Of a stretch of DNA of 64,000 nt, positions 37,305 through 45,224 are shown one piece after another. This stretch comes from Eubacterium sp. Lineage in GTDB: Bacteria > Bacillota > Clostridia > Lachnospirales > Lachnospiraceae. The notes under the pieces are model-generated. The model saw only the letters and a program-made list of their open reading frames with translations. It ran no database searches and was not told where the DNA came from. The position numbers were made by a program, and so were the translations under genes. The DNA is taken from NCBI GenBank assembly GCA_017480495.1, contig JAFVAQ010000026.1, positions 1 through 64,000 on the forward strand, given 5' to 3'. Positions within the stretch are counted from its first letter, which is position 1, and each line of letters begins with the position of its first letter.

Positions 37305-39116
37305 CTAAATAGTATCAATAAGGTCCAGAGTATGCTCCTCTATCTGCTTCTTACAAAGCTGAACAAATGTATCCAGTGGAACTCCATTCATCTGCTTGTT
37401 ACCTCTGACATTGACAGAAACTGTATTCTCCTCAGCTTCCTTATCTCCAAGTACCAGAATATATGGCTCCTTGAACTTCTTGAAGCCCTTTATCTTTGTC
37501 TTCATATTTTCATCTGAATAGTCAGCCTCAACTCTTATCCCGGCCTTTCTCAGAGTCTTCTCAACCTGCTTAGCATACTCATTATGCTCAGGACGAATAG
37601 GAACTATACCAACCTGATAAGGTGACATCCAGAATGGAAATGCTCCCTTGAAGTTCTCGATAAGGATACCAATAAATCTCTCAAAGGAACCGAAGATAGC
37701 TCTGTGAATCATAACAGGTCTCTTCTGTGTTCCATCTGCTGCAACATATCTAAGGTCAAAGTTAAGCGGAAGCTGGAAGTCAAGCTGAATAGTACCCATC
37801 TGCCACTCACGGCCAATGCAGTCCTTCATCTTAAGGTCGATCTTAGGACCATAGAAAGCTCCATCACCTTCATTTATCTCATATCCGCCTTCACCGTACT
37901 TCTTATCAAGTATTCTCTTAAGTGACGCTTCAGCTGTATCCCACAGTTCTGGCTCACCCATGAAGTCATCCGGTCTTGTAGAAAGCTCAGCCTCATATGT
38001 AAGACCAAAGGTTTCATAGATATGCTTAGCTATATCCATGATATCGCCGATCTCATCCTCGATCATATCCTCTGTAAGGAAAGTATGATCATCATCCTGG
38101 TGGAACATTTGAACTCTGAAGAGGCCATTTAACTCACCACTCTTCTCGCGGCGGTGAATAACCTGAGTCTCACTATATCTAATTGGAAGCTCCTTGTAGC
38201 TGTGAAGTCCATTCTTATATACATTTATTGCATTAGGACAGTTCATAGGCTTGATAGCATACTGGATGTCTGTGTCGATAACCTCTTCACCTGTCTCTTC
38301 ATCTGTAGAAGCATTTGTAACAAGGAACATATTCTCCTTGTAATGTCCCCAGTGACCAGAGGTTTCCCAAAGATTCTTGTGATTTATAACTGGAGCAAGA
38401 ATTTCCTGATAGCCATATTCCTCATGCAGATCTCTCCAGAAGCTCTGGATAGCGTTGTACATTTTGAAACCTCTTGGGAGCCAGTATGGCATACCTGGTG
38501 CTGATTCGTCGAACATGAAGAGCTCCTGCTCAGGACCGATCTTCTTGTGATCACGTTCCATTGCTTCCTTAACAAAATCAAGATGAGCCTTAAGCTCCTG
38601 CTTAGATGGGAAGCAGTACATATATATTCTCTGAAGCTGATCATTTTTCTCATTACCTCTCCAGTAGGAACCGGAAACAGACTTAATCTTGTAGGATACA
38701 TTCATAAGCTCCTGTGAGTTGGAGATATGAGGTCCACGACAAAGATCTACGAAATCCTCACCTGTATAGTAGATAGTTATCTTCTCATCTGCTGGAAGAT
38801 CATTTATAAGCTCAACCTTGTACTTCTGATCCTTGAATATCTCAAGCGCCTCTTCCTTAGATACTTCCTTGCATATCCAGTCCTCACGACGCTTCAGAAT
38901 CTCACGCATCTTATCCTCTATAGCCTTGTGATCATCATTTGTGATTGTTCTTGGGAGCATGAAATCATAATAGAAACCGTCATCTATCTGTGGTCCGATT
39001 GCTATCTGTACATTCTCCTTACCAAAGATTTCCATAACAGCCTTAGCCATTATATGTGCCATTGAATGTCTGTAAACACTCAGGAAGTACTCCTTCTTCT
39101 CATCCTTATCGCTCAT
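37305..39116 (-). CDS. thrS: Threonyl-tRNA synthetase ThrS, form without TGS domain
   Basis: 603 aa. It begins directly with the editing domain (RHSMAHIMAKAV, His17 and His21; later DLCRGPHI) and lacks the 60-residue N-terminal TGS domain of the E. coli and B. subtilis enzymes. The class II catalytic core is complete: motif 2-like RYSETQVIHRREKSGELNGLFRVQMFHQDD, the zinc Cys in PMNCPNAIN and the late His in VMIHRAIFGSFERF, then the anticodon-binding domain. It charges tRNA-Thr. Control is by the T-box leader upstream. Confidence 0.95.
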   Translation of the reverse strand: MSDKDEKKEYFLSVYRHSMAHIMAKAVMEIFGKENVQIAIGPQIDDGFYYDFMLPRTITNDDHKAIEDKMREILKRREDWICKEVSKEEALEIFKDQKYKVELINDLPADEKITIYYTGEDFVDLCRGPHISNSQELMNVSYKIKSVSGSYWRGNEKNDQLQRIYMYCFPSKQELKAHLDFVKEAMERDHKKIGPEQELFMFDESAPGMPYWLPRGFKMYNAIQSFWRDLHEEYGYQEILAPVINHKNLWETSGHWGHYKENMFLVTNASTDEETGEEVIDTDIQYAIKPMNCPNAINVYKNGLHSYKELPIRYSETQVIHRREKSGELNGLFRVQMFHQDDDHTFLTEDMIEDEIGDIMDIAKHIYETFGLTYEAELSTRPDDFMGEPELWDTAEASLKRILDKKYGEGGYEINEGDGAFYGPKIDLKMKDCIGREWQMGTIQLDFQLPLNFDLRYVAADGTQKRPVMIHRAIFGSFERFIGILIENFKGAFPFWMSPYQVGIVPIRPEHNEYAKQVEKTLRKAGIRVEADYSDENMKTKIKGFKKFKEPYILVLGDKEAEENTVSVNVRGNKQMNGVPLDTFVQLCKKQIEEHTLDLIDTI

Positions 39117-39170
39117 TTTTCTTTCCTCCTATTCTTTATCCCTATTTGCACACTCATTTGTACTGTAATA

Positions 39171-39206
39171 TAAAAATCCCTCACACATATATTTATGTGT
39201 AAGGGA
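39171..39206 (-). terminator. Terminator of the thrS T-box leader
   Basis: TCCCTTACACATA pairs with TATGTGTGAGGGA, then TTTTTATA follows on the minus strand; it overlaps the region that competes with the anti-terminator. Confidence 0.9.
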
Positions 39207-39482
39207 CGTATTATCACGCGGTTCCACCCTTATTGCTATATACAGGAAATGTCATATAGCCTCTCATTATGATTATAACGGAATCACCGTATCCATTTCA
39301 TATTATGCAAATGAGAACCGTCCCCATTTGCATATATGCAAAAGAGAAACGTCCCTATTTGCACAATTACTAAGGATCCCTCAGAGGTAGTATCCGGTTG
39401 TTATAAGTTGCGGGGTTCTCAGCCTCTCCCCACTCTCTGTAAGCTTATCAAAAACAAAGGGACATGTCCTCTTTCGACAGTT
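39207..39482 (-). promoter_or_regulatory. T-box leader (tRNA-Thr sensing) upstream of thrS
   Basis: On the minus strand the T-box sequence GGGTGGAACCGCG (39217-39229) precedes the terminator. Upstream is the stem I region with AGAGAG, GGGGAGAGGCTGAGAACCCC and GGATACTACCTCTGAGG, where the likely specifier loop shows ACT followed by ACC, both threonine codons. A stem III-like element (GATACGG/CCGTTATC-type) follows. Two hairpin repeats (39305-39363) interrupt the leader between stem I and the anti-terminator. Uncharged tRNA-Thr should allow readthrough. Together with its promoter it fills the 436-base gap upstream of thrS. Confidence 0.93.
39305..39363. repeat. Two hairpin repeats with GAACCGTCCC-type core inside the T-box leader
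   Basis: GCAAATGAGAACCGTCCCCATTTGC and a neighbour with GAGAAACGTCCC flanked by GCAAAA/ATTTGC. Each has a short stem (GCAAATG/CATTTGC type) around the same core as the repeats at 29138-29284, but with different stem sequence. A core fragment, CCCTATTTGCACACTCA, lies again at 39139-39156 next to the thrS start. Confidence 0.88.
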
Positions 39483-39488
39483 TCATAT

Positions 39489-39517
39489 ATAATAGCATTT
39501 AAGTTTCGTCTTGTAAA
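39489..39517 (-). promoter_or_regulatory. Promoter of the thrS leader
   Basis: TTTACA, 17-bp spacer, TATTAT on the minus strand, predicting a start near 39482, just before the T-box stem I. Confidence 0.72.
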
Positions 39518-39552
39518 GTTTGTTTCTTGAACAATGGAAATGCTATCAACTT

Positions 39553-40329
39553 CTAAATATCTATTTTCTTCTTCTGCTGGCCGGCCGTCATGGCTACCAC
39601 CTGTTCTCTTGGAAGTAGTCTCGTACCCCATACAGCGAGCTTCATTCTTAACGTTGGAACTATAACCACCTTGCGTTTATTAAACATCTGTTTTAAGGCA
39701 TAGGTGACGCAATCATCTGCAGATATTCCCCTAAGCGCAAATTCAACATTTGCAACCTCATTAAACTCTGTATCTACTGGACCTGGGCAGAGGCAGCCAA
39801 CATATATATCGCTCCCCTCTTCCTTCAGCTCTCTAGCAATAGCCTGAGTAATGCTGGACACATAAGCCTTCGAAGCGTAGTAGGTCGCCATATATGGCCC
39901 TGCCGGAAATAGCCCCGCCGAAGATGCAACGTTAAGTATATATCCTCCAGTCGCCTTAGACGACTTCAGCTTCTGAAGCATCATCTTCAGCAGAAGATGC
40001 ATACCCGTAACATTAACATCTATTATCTGAAGATCCTTATTAGCATCCGTCTCATAGAATCTTCCGCAGTCTCCCAGACCAGCATTATTTATAAATACAT
40101 CTATATTAAGATCAATCGTCTCAGTAATAACCCGAACGCACTCATCGCGTTTACTGAGATCAGCATCTATTATTATACTTTGGGTCCGAATAGCTTTTTG
40201 AACCTGTTCCAAACGTTCTCTACGTCTGGCTACTAAGATAAGCTTGTAGCCTCTTTCTGATAATTGCTTTGCAAATTCAAACCCCAGTCCACTACTGGCA
40301 CCAGTTACCAAAGCATATGAATCATTCAT
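39553..40329 (-). CDS. Short-chain dehydrogenase/reductase
   Basis: 258 aa classical SDR. Cofactor motif TGASSGLG near residues 9-16, NNAG block (INNAGLGD), catalytic serine in NVASSAGL and the YxxxK pair in YYASKAY, then CPGPVDTEF. These use NAD(P)H on carbonyl or hydroxyl substrates; the substrate is not predictable. It resembles the DltE/YqjQ subgroup. It lies 21 bp after the 30-aa ORF and may be read from the same transcript as the 696-aa protein, with AGAGG before its ATG. Confidence 0.9.
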   Translation of the reverse strand: MNDSYALVTGASSGLGFEFAKQLSERGYKLILVARRRERLEQVQKAIRTQSIIIDADLSKRDECVRVITETIDLNIDVFINNAGLGDCGRFYETDANKDLQIIDVNVTGMHLLLKMMLQKLKSSKATGGYILNVASSAGLFPAGPYMATYYASKAYVSSITQAIARELKEEGSDIYVGCLCPGPVDTEFNEVANVEFALRGISADDCVTYALKQMFNKRKVVIVPTLRMKLAVWGTRLLPREQVVAMTAGQQKKKIDI

Positions 40330-40350
40330 TATACTTTTACCTCTTTATAT

Positions 40351-40443
40351 TCAAAATTTACCTTTACTCTGAACTCTTTGCTTAGCATTATTTATCATTT
40401 CAATCAGCTCAGGAGTGTCTTCTTCTGCATTGTAATCTCTCAT
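40351..40443 (-). CDS. Small ORF, 30 aa, charged helical peptide
   Basis: ATG at 40443 reads 30 codons (MRDYNAEEDTPELIEM then INNAKQRVQSKGKF) to TGA at 40351. AGAAGGA lies about 11 nt before the start, one of the better ribosome binding sites in the window. It begins 22 bp after the stop of the 696-aa protein gene on the same strand and precedes the SDR gene by 21 bp. The peptide is soluble, acidic first and basic last, with a predicted helix. No family recognised; translation is inferred from the ribosome binding site and spacing. Confidence 0.6.
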   Translation of the reverse strand: MRDYNAEEDTPELIEMINNAKQRVQSKGKF

Positions 40444-40464
40444 ATTGATTTGCTTCCTTCTATT

Positions 40465-42555
40465 TTATACACGTGGACCAGCCTGAACATTAGGCTTGAT
40501 TCTTCCCTCCAGGACATCTATACGATGCTTTGTAGCCTCGTTTGATCTGCCCTCCAGAGATACTGTTTTTTCACTAAAGAGTCTATGATAAGCATTTGTA
40601 CGAACCTCATTTGTTCTATTAACAAGCTTATCAGCCAGTGCCTGTCCTATTTTACCCGTCTTGGCCAAAATAGCCAGAACATCAAGCGTCTCATTAAAAT
40701 GTTCCTGCTGCGTATCTGTCATACGCTCACTCTTACGACCCTTCATATACTTCTCTGTTTCCCTATACACCTTACCAAGTGTGTATCCCAGATTCAGAAC
40801 ATCAATATTGTCAGGATCCAGGTTATTTAGGGATTTCATGTAAGCATTGAATCTCTTATAGTCATTACTTGCGCCATTGGAGGTCGGCATTATCTGTCCA
40901 AGCTCCTTCAGCTTTCTCAGAGCCTCTCTCTGAAGATCAGGTCTCGAATCAAACATAAATGGTTCTTCCATTCTATTCAATACTTTGAAAGCTCTGTTTT
41001 TATCTGCTATATCCTTTATTTCATCACTATTCCAAACCACCTGGTCACCCTGTTTTTTAGTAAACATACCTCTAAACACAGGATTTTTAATTACATCCTT
41101 GGCAGCTTTATCTATAGAATCAGGTCGAAAGGCTGGCCTTTTCTCAGGATCTTCTATTGCCATCGCCTTCTGTTTCCACTGATATGCCGCTACCACTTTA
41201 GCCAAATGTTCAGCTCCAGACTGTCCCATACCGCTTGATACAGGAGCTGAATGAAGCGCTATATACTTTTCAAATGCATCGGCATTTTCCAGAGTTTTCG
41301 CCTGATTGGCCATTATCTTCTCAGTTTCATCAGCAAAAAGCTTGCATTGTTTTTTTAGTGGAGCTCCGATATAAGGATTATCCTGAACCTTATTTAGTAT
41401 CTGAGTTATAGTTTTTATATCATCATTAGCTCCATTATTATATGCTGAATAAAGCTTCATATAATCCTCATCTGTAGGATTCTTCTTTTCAGCCACTCTA
41501 TCGAGATTATCCATAAAAAATGTAACACGGTTCAGAATACCCTCGCCATATTCATTTGAAATAAATGACTTAATCTCCTCCTCATGCTCCAACATACCAG
41601 GATTATCATTTATCTGCTTTTGCAGATTAGTAAGTTCCTGCTTAAACTGCCTCATCTTTTGTATATATGGACCATTATTCTTAGCCTCCTGAACCATAGC
41701 TTTCATAGAATTAAGCGTTACAGCCTTTGAAAGCTCGTTCATTCTATTCGGCTCTATATTCACACCCTCTATTGGTTCATCTAATATTTCTCCGATCATG
41801 CCCTTCTTGAATCTTCCGGCCTGCGGCTGGGCATTTACAATATTAATCTGATTGTTAGGCGCAGCATTCTGATTATTTGCATTTCTTCTAACCGGTCTAG
41901 CATGGTTAGGAACCTTAACAGGAACAGGATCATCACTATCAAAGGATCTTCTTTGTGCTCCCGGATTATCAAAATACAACCTCTGTTCATATAAAGGCAG
42001 ATTATTGGTTTTATCGAACTCTTCCACCGCCACATTGTTGTTTTCATCGAACAGATATGAATTGATCATCTCCTTACCGCCGACGATCCTGCCATTATCT
42101 ATGAAAAATTTCTTTATACTATCAGGCTGAAAAAAACCAGTTGCACCCATATGATTGATCTTAGGATCTACAATGTATATCTTGTTGTCATACATTACCT
42201 GCATAAGCTCCTGAAGCTTTTTCATCAGCTTGGTTGCATCGATGATAATATCTCTCATTTTTTCAGGATCTGAGCTTCTATTTCTAATTGCCTTTACATT
42301 AATAAGGTGATCAAACTCTGCCGCTGCACTGACAGCCTGTTTGAGAAGCTCATACTCTGGGTCAGGCTGACCATTATTTCTCCTAAAATTTTCTTTATAT
42401 TTATCATCAGCTATCTTGTTTAATCTATTTTTAAAAGTCGACCAATAATTCCTAAGCTCATCTGCCAGGGGGTCCCCTTTTACCCAAAGCGTCATTTGAG
42501 CTACCATTTGAGATGTTGGATCATTTTTAAAATTTATCAGTTCCTGTCTTGGCAT
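40465..42555 (-). CDS. Large orphan soluble protein, mostly helical, unknown function
   Basis: 696 aa with a clear ribosome binding site (AAAGGAG, 8 nt before ATG). No signal peptide, TM segment or lipobox. It begins MPRQELINFKNDPTSQM; residues about 1-130 are helical, about 222-260 are an Asn/Gln/Ala/Pro-rich linker (RRNANNQNAAPNN), and the rest is long charged helices ending in RIKPNVQAGPRV. A single cysteine is seen. I cannot place it in any family. It is not coupled to the core operons around it, and its promoter shares a 15-bp element with that of the 747-aa orphan at 48976-51219. A structural, secreted effector-like or defence role would all be guesses. Confidence 0.85.
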   Translation of the reverse strand: MPRQELINFKNDPTSQMVAQMTLWVKGDPLADELRNYWSTFKNRLNKIADDKYKENFRRNNGQPDPEYELLKQAVSAAAEFDHLINVKAIRNRSSDPEKMRDIIIDATKLMKKLQELMQVMYDNKIYIVDPKINHMGATGFFQPDSIKKFFIDNGRIVGGKEMINSYLFDENNNVAVEEFDKTNNLPLYEQRLYFDNPGAQRRSFDSDDPVPVKVPNHARPVRRNANNQNAAPNNQINIVNAQPQAGRFKKGMIGEILDEPIEGVNIEPNRMNELSKAVTLNSMKAMVQEAKNNGPYIQKMRQFKQELTNLQKQINDNPGMLEHEEEIKSFISNEYGEGILNRVTFFMDNLDRVAEKKNPTDEDYMKLYSAYNNGANDDIKTITQILNKVQDNPYIGAPLKKQCKLFADETEKIMANQAKTLENADAFEKYIALHSAPVSSGMGQSGAEHLAKVVAAYQWKQKAMAIEDPEKRPAFRPDSIDKAAKDVIKNPVFRGMFTKKQGDQVVWNSDEIKDIADKNRAFKVLNRMEEPFMFDSRPDLQREALRKLKELGQIMPTSNGASNDYKRFNAYMKSLNNLDPDNIDVLNLGYTLGKVYRETEKYMKGRKSERMTDTQQEHFNETLDVLAILAKTGKIGQALADKLVNRTNEVRTNAYHRLFSEKTVSLEGRSNEATKHRIDVLEGRIKPNVQAGPRV

Positions 42556-42617
42556 ATTTTTAACTCCTTTGTAAATACAATAACTCTTTTTAACTCTTTT
42601 GTCACATTGTAGTTATC

Positions 42618-42651
42618 ATTATAAACTCTAAATAGCAACAAGAGCGCAACA
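42618..42651 (-). promoter_or_regulatory. Unusual promoter of the 696-aa orphan (shared element A)
   Basis: On the minus strand TGTTGCGCTCTTGTT (42637-42651), 13-bp gap, TATAAT (42618-42623). No canonical -35 lies 16-18 bp upstream of the -10. The element is 14/15 identical to the one at 51292-51306, with the same gap to the -10. Confidence 0.65.
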
Positions 42652-42672
42652 CATAAAAAAATATTTATAATT

Positions 42673-42709
42673 AAAAACCCCCGACCAGACAATTAGTCCA
42701 GCCAGGGGT
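42673..42709 (-). terminator. Terminator of the amino acid ABC importer operon
   Basis: CCCCTGGCTGGAC pairs with GTCTGGTCGGGGG (one or two mismatches), then TTTTTAATT on the minus strand. Confidence 0.85.
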
Positions 42710-42759
42710 ATATATCCTGTTATTTTATAATATATTTAAGACCACATAATATCAAAGCC

Positions 42760-43569
42760 TTATTCAGCATCAGAGCCAGATGCATCCTCTTCTGTATCTA
42801 CATCCAGATACTTAGCTGATAGTTCTGAAACTGTTCCATCGTCAAGCATCTTCTGTACTGATGCATTTATCTGATTTAGAAGCTCTGTGTTACCCTTCTT
42901 AACTGCGATAGCATATTCCTCAGCTTCGAAAGCCTCTGGATCCTCAACTATCTTAAGACCTTCGTTATCACCAACGAACTTCTCAGCTGTAGCAGAATCG
43001 ATAACTACAACATCACACTTTCCGTTAACAAGCTCCATGATAGCCTCTGTACCCTTCTTGAATGCCTCATAGTTGTATCCCATTTCCTGAACACAAGTCT
43101 CACCTGTGTAACCCTGAATTACAACAATCTTCTTATCCTTCATATCTGAAGCCTTTTGGATATCAGAATCGCTTTTAACGATCATTACCTGTGTAGCTGT
43201 GTAATAAGGAGTAGAGAAATCATATGCCTGCTTTCTCTCATCTGTAACTGTCATACCAGCTATAACTGCATCAACCTGACCGTTATCAAGTGCAAGAAGA
43301 AGTGAATCAAACTCCATGTTGTTGATCTTAGCTTCCTTGCCCTGATCCTCAGCTATCTTCTGAGCGATTGCAATATCGATACCATCGAACTCTCCGATTG
43401 TACCCTTTGATGTAACATACTCAAATGGAGGGAACTCAGCATTTGTTCCAAAAACGATAACATTCTTGTCAGCTGAATCTGTCTCCTTTTCATCTGATCC
43501 ACAGCCTGCGAATCCAAGAACCATTGCTCCTGCCAGAAGCATTGCTAAAACCTTCTTAAACTTTTTCAT
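42760..43569 (-). CDS. Amino acid ABC transporter substrate-binding lipoprotein
   Basis: 269 aa from the ATG at 43569, which has AAAGGAG 7 nt upstream; the ATG six codons earlier overlaps that site. Signal peptide ending in lipobox GFAGC (Cys23). The body is a SBP_bac_3 protein: FGTNAEFPPFEYV, GEFDGIDIAIAQKIAEDQG, FDSLLLALDNGQVDAVIAGMTVTDERKQAYDFSTPYY. It captures a polar amino acid (glutamine, cystine, arginine or similar) outside the membrane. Last gene of the permease-ATPase-binding protein operon. Confidence 0.94.
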   Translation of the reverse strand: MKKFKKVLAMLLAGAMVLGFAGCGSDEKETDSADKNVIVFGTNAEFPPFEYVTSKGTIGEFDGIDIAIAQKIAEDQGKEAKINNMEFDSLLLALDNGQVDAVIAGMTVTDERKQAYDFSTPYYTATQVMIVKSDSDIQKASDMKDKKIVVIQGYTGETCVQEMGYNYEAFKKGTEAIMELVNGKCDVVVIDSATAEKFVGDNEGLKIVEDPEAFEAEEYAIAVKKGNTELLNQINASVQKMLDDGTVSELSAKYLDVDTEEDASGSDAE

Positions 43570-43637
43570 AATTTTTCTCCTTTTCATTAAGATAAATATC
43601 CTATAACTTTTTATATTAACGCAATCATCTCTGACGC

Positions 43638-44360
43638 TTATAGAACCTTACTGAGAAATTCTCTTGTTCGGTCATTCTGAGGATTTTCAAATATTTCTAC
43701 CGGCGAGCCCTTTTCCATAATGACGCCCTCATCCATAAACAGGATTCGGGTTCCGACCTCTCTCGCAAAGCCCATCTCATGGGTTACAACAACCATTGTC
43801 ATTCCACTTTTTGCCAGGTTCTTCATAACTTCTAGAACCTCACCAACCATTTCAGGATCTAGCGCCGAGGTTGGCTCATCAAACAGCATTATTTCCGGCT
43901 CCATCGCAAGGGCTCTTGCTATTGCTATTCTCTGCTGCTGTCCACCAGACAATGACTTAGGATAAACATCCGCTTTATCCTCAAGACCTACTATCTTCAG
44001 AAGCTCCATTGCTTTCGCATCTGCCTCTTCCTGAGTGAACTTCTTCAGCTTAACTGGCGCAAGCGTAATATTCTTCTTAACCGTCAGATGAGGGAACAGA
44101 TTGAAATGCTGAAATACCATTCCCATTCTCTCTCTGATTTTATTAACATTTACTCCGTGAGCAGTGATTTCATCATCGTCAATCCATATTCTTCCGGAGT
44201 TAGACTTTTCAAGTCTATTGAGACATCTAAGAAATGTACTCTTACCTGATCCAGATGGTCCGATTACAACCACAACCTCGCCGTCATTTATCTGCTCATC
44301 TATTCCCTTCAGGACTTCGAGTCCATTAAAGCTTTTATGAAGGTCTTCTATTCTAATCAT
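43638..44360 (-). CDS. Amino acid ABC transporter ATP-binding protein (GlnQ type)
   Basis: 240 aa. Walker [11 protein letters not shown]-loop [15 protein letters not shown], signature [15 protein letters not shown], Walker [15 protein letters not shown] and the switch histidine in [12 protein letters not shown]. The [10 protein letters not shown] stretch is typical of polar amino acid importers. It powers uptake with the neighbouring permease. Confidence 0.96.
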   Translation of the reverse strand: MIRIEDLHKSFNGLEVLKGIDEQINDGEVVVVIGPSGSGKSTFLRCLNRLEKSNSGRIWIDDDEITAHGVNVNKIRERMGMVFQHFNLFPHLTVKKNITLAPVKLKKFTQEEADAKAMELLKIVGLEDKADVYPKSLSGGQQQRIAIARALAMEPEIMLFDEPTSALDPEMVGEVLEVMKNLAKSGMTMVVVTHEMGFAREVGTRILFMDEGVIMEKGSPVEIFENPQNDRTREFLSKVL

Positions 44361-44372
44361 ATCCAGTCCCTC

Positions 44373-45071
44373 CTATCTGCTATCCGACTTACGAAGTCTC
44401 TTCTCAACCTTGCCAAGCGCAAGAGTTAAGAGTTTAATAAGTACAAAGTATATAATCGCTGTTGCAATAAGTGGCATGAACGCCTCATATGTAGCACTCT
44501 TAATGAAGTCACCAGCCTTCTGAATATCTACAAGACCAACGTAACCTACAATCGCTGTCTCTTTGATAAGAGTGATAAACTCATTACACATAGCTGGGAA
44601 GATATTCTTAACCGCCTGCGGAATAATGATACTCATCATTGTCTGCGCCTTGCTAAGTCCAAGCGATCTACCCGCTTCAGTCTGACCTTTATCTATAGAA
44701 AGAATACCCGCACGGATAATCTCCGATACATAAGCACCGGAATTAATAGAAAATGCTATCGCCGCGATAATCCATTTTGGCCAATCAACAGTCTTGAATA
44801 CAACGAAGTATATGATCATCAGCTGGGTAACTGAAGGTGTACCTCTGATTATATCGGTATAAACCTTTCCTATGACATTAAGCGCCTTCTTCTTCGAAAG
44901 GTTACATAGAGCGATAAGAAAACCTATCAAAAGCCCCATAATAGCCGCCAAAATGGACACCTTGATAGTAACCCCTATACCATTAAGGAGAAGCAAATAT
45001 CTATCATCTTTGATAAAACATTTCTCAAATGTTTCTGATAAGTTAGAAAAATAGGCACTTGCCAATAACAT
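44373..45071 (-). CDS. Amino acid ABC transporter permease
   Basis: 232 aa, five TM helices. The HisM/GlnP-type motifs include IIRGTPSVTQLMIIYF and the EAA loop (EAGRSLGLSKAQTMMSIIIPQAVKNIFPAM). First gene of the operon, with AGGAGG before ATG and a promoter at 45102-45130. It forms a homodimeric channel with the ATPase. The substrate is not fixed by sequence. Confidence 0.95.
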   Translation of the reverse strand: MLLASAYFSNLSETFEKCFIKDDRYLLLLNGIGVTIKVSILAAIMGLLIGFLIALCNLSKKKALNVIGKVYTDIIRGTPSVTQLMIIYFVVFKTVDWPKWIIAAIAFSINSGAYVSEIIRAGILSIDKGQTEAGRSLGLSKAQTMMSIIIPQAVKNIFPAMCNEFITLIKETAIVGYVGLVDIQKAGDFIKSATYEAFMPLIATAIIYFVLIKLLTLALGKVEKRLRKSDSR

Positions 45072-45101
45072 ATCGATTACCTCCTATGTAGTCAAAGGTA
45101 A

Positions 45102-45130
45102 ATGTTAACCTATATTTCACAATATTTCAA
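45102..45130 (-). promoter_or_regulatory. Promoter of the amino acid ABC importer operon
   Basis: TTGAAA, 17-bp spacer, TAACAT on the minus strand, divergent from the glycerate kinase promoter. Confidence 0.7.
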
Positions 45131-45140
45131 GACAAAAATG

Positions 45141-45168
45141 TTGAATTCACTTGTCTATCTGCTATAAT
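45141..45168 (+). promoter_or_regulatory. Promoter of the glycerate kinase gene
   Basis: TTGAAT, 16-bp spacer, TATAAT on the plus strand, about 57 bp before the gene; AAGGAG ribosome binding site follows. Confidence 0.75.
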
Positions 45169-45224
45169 TTTGTCATGTATCATATATGTAAATATCAAAA
45201 TAACTAACTAAGGAGTACTGAGAT

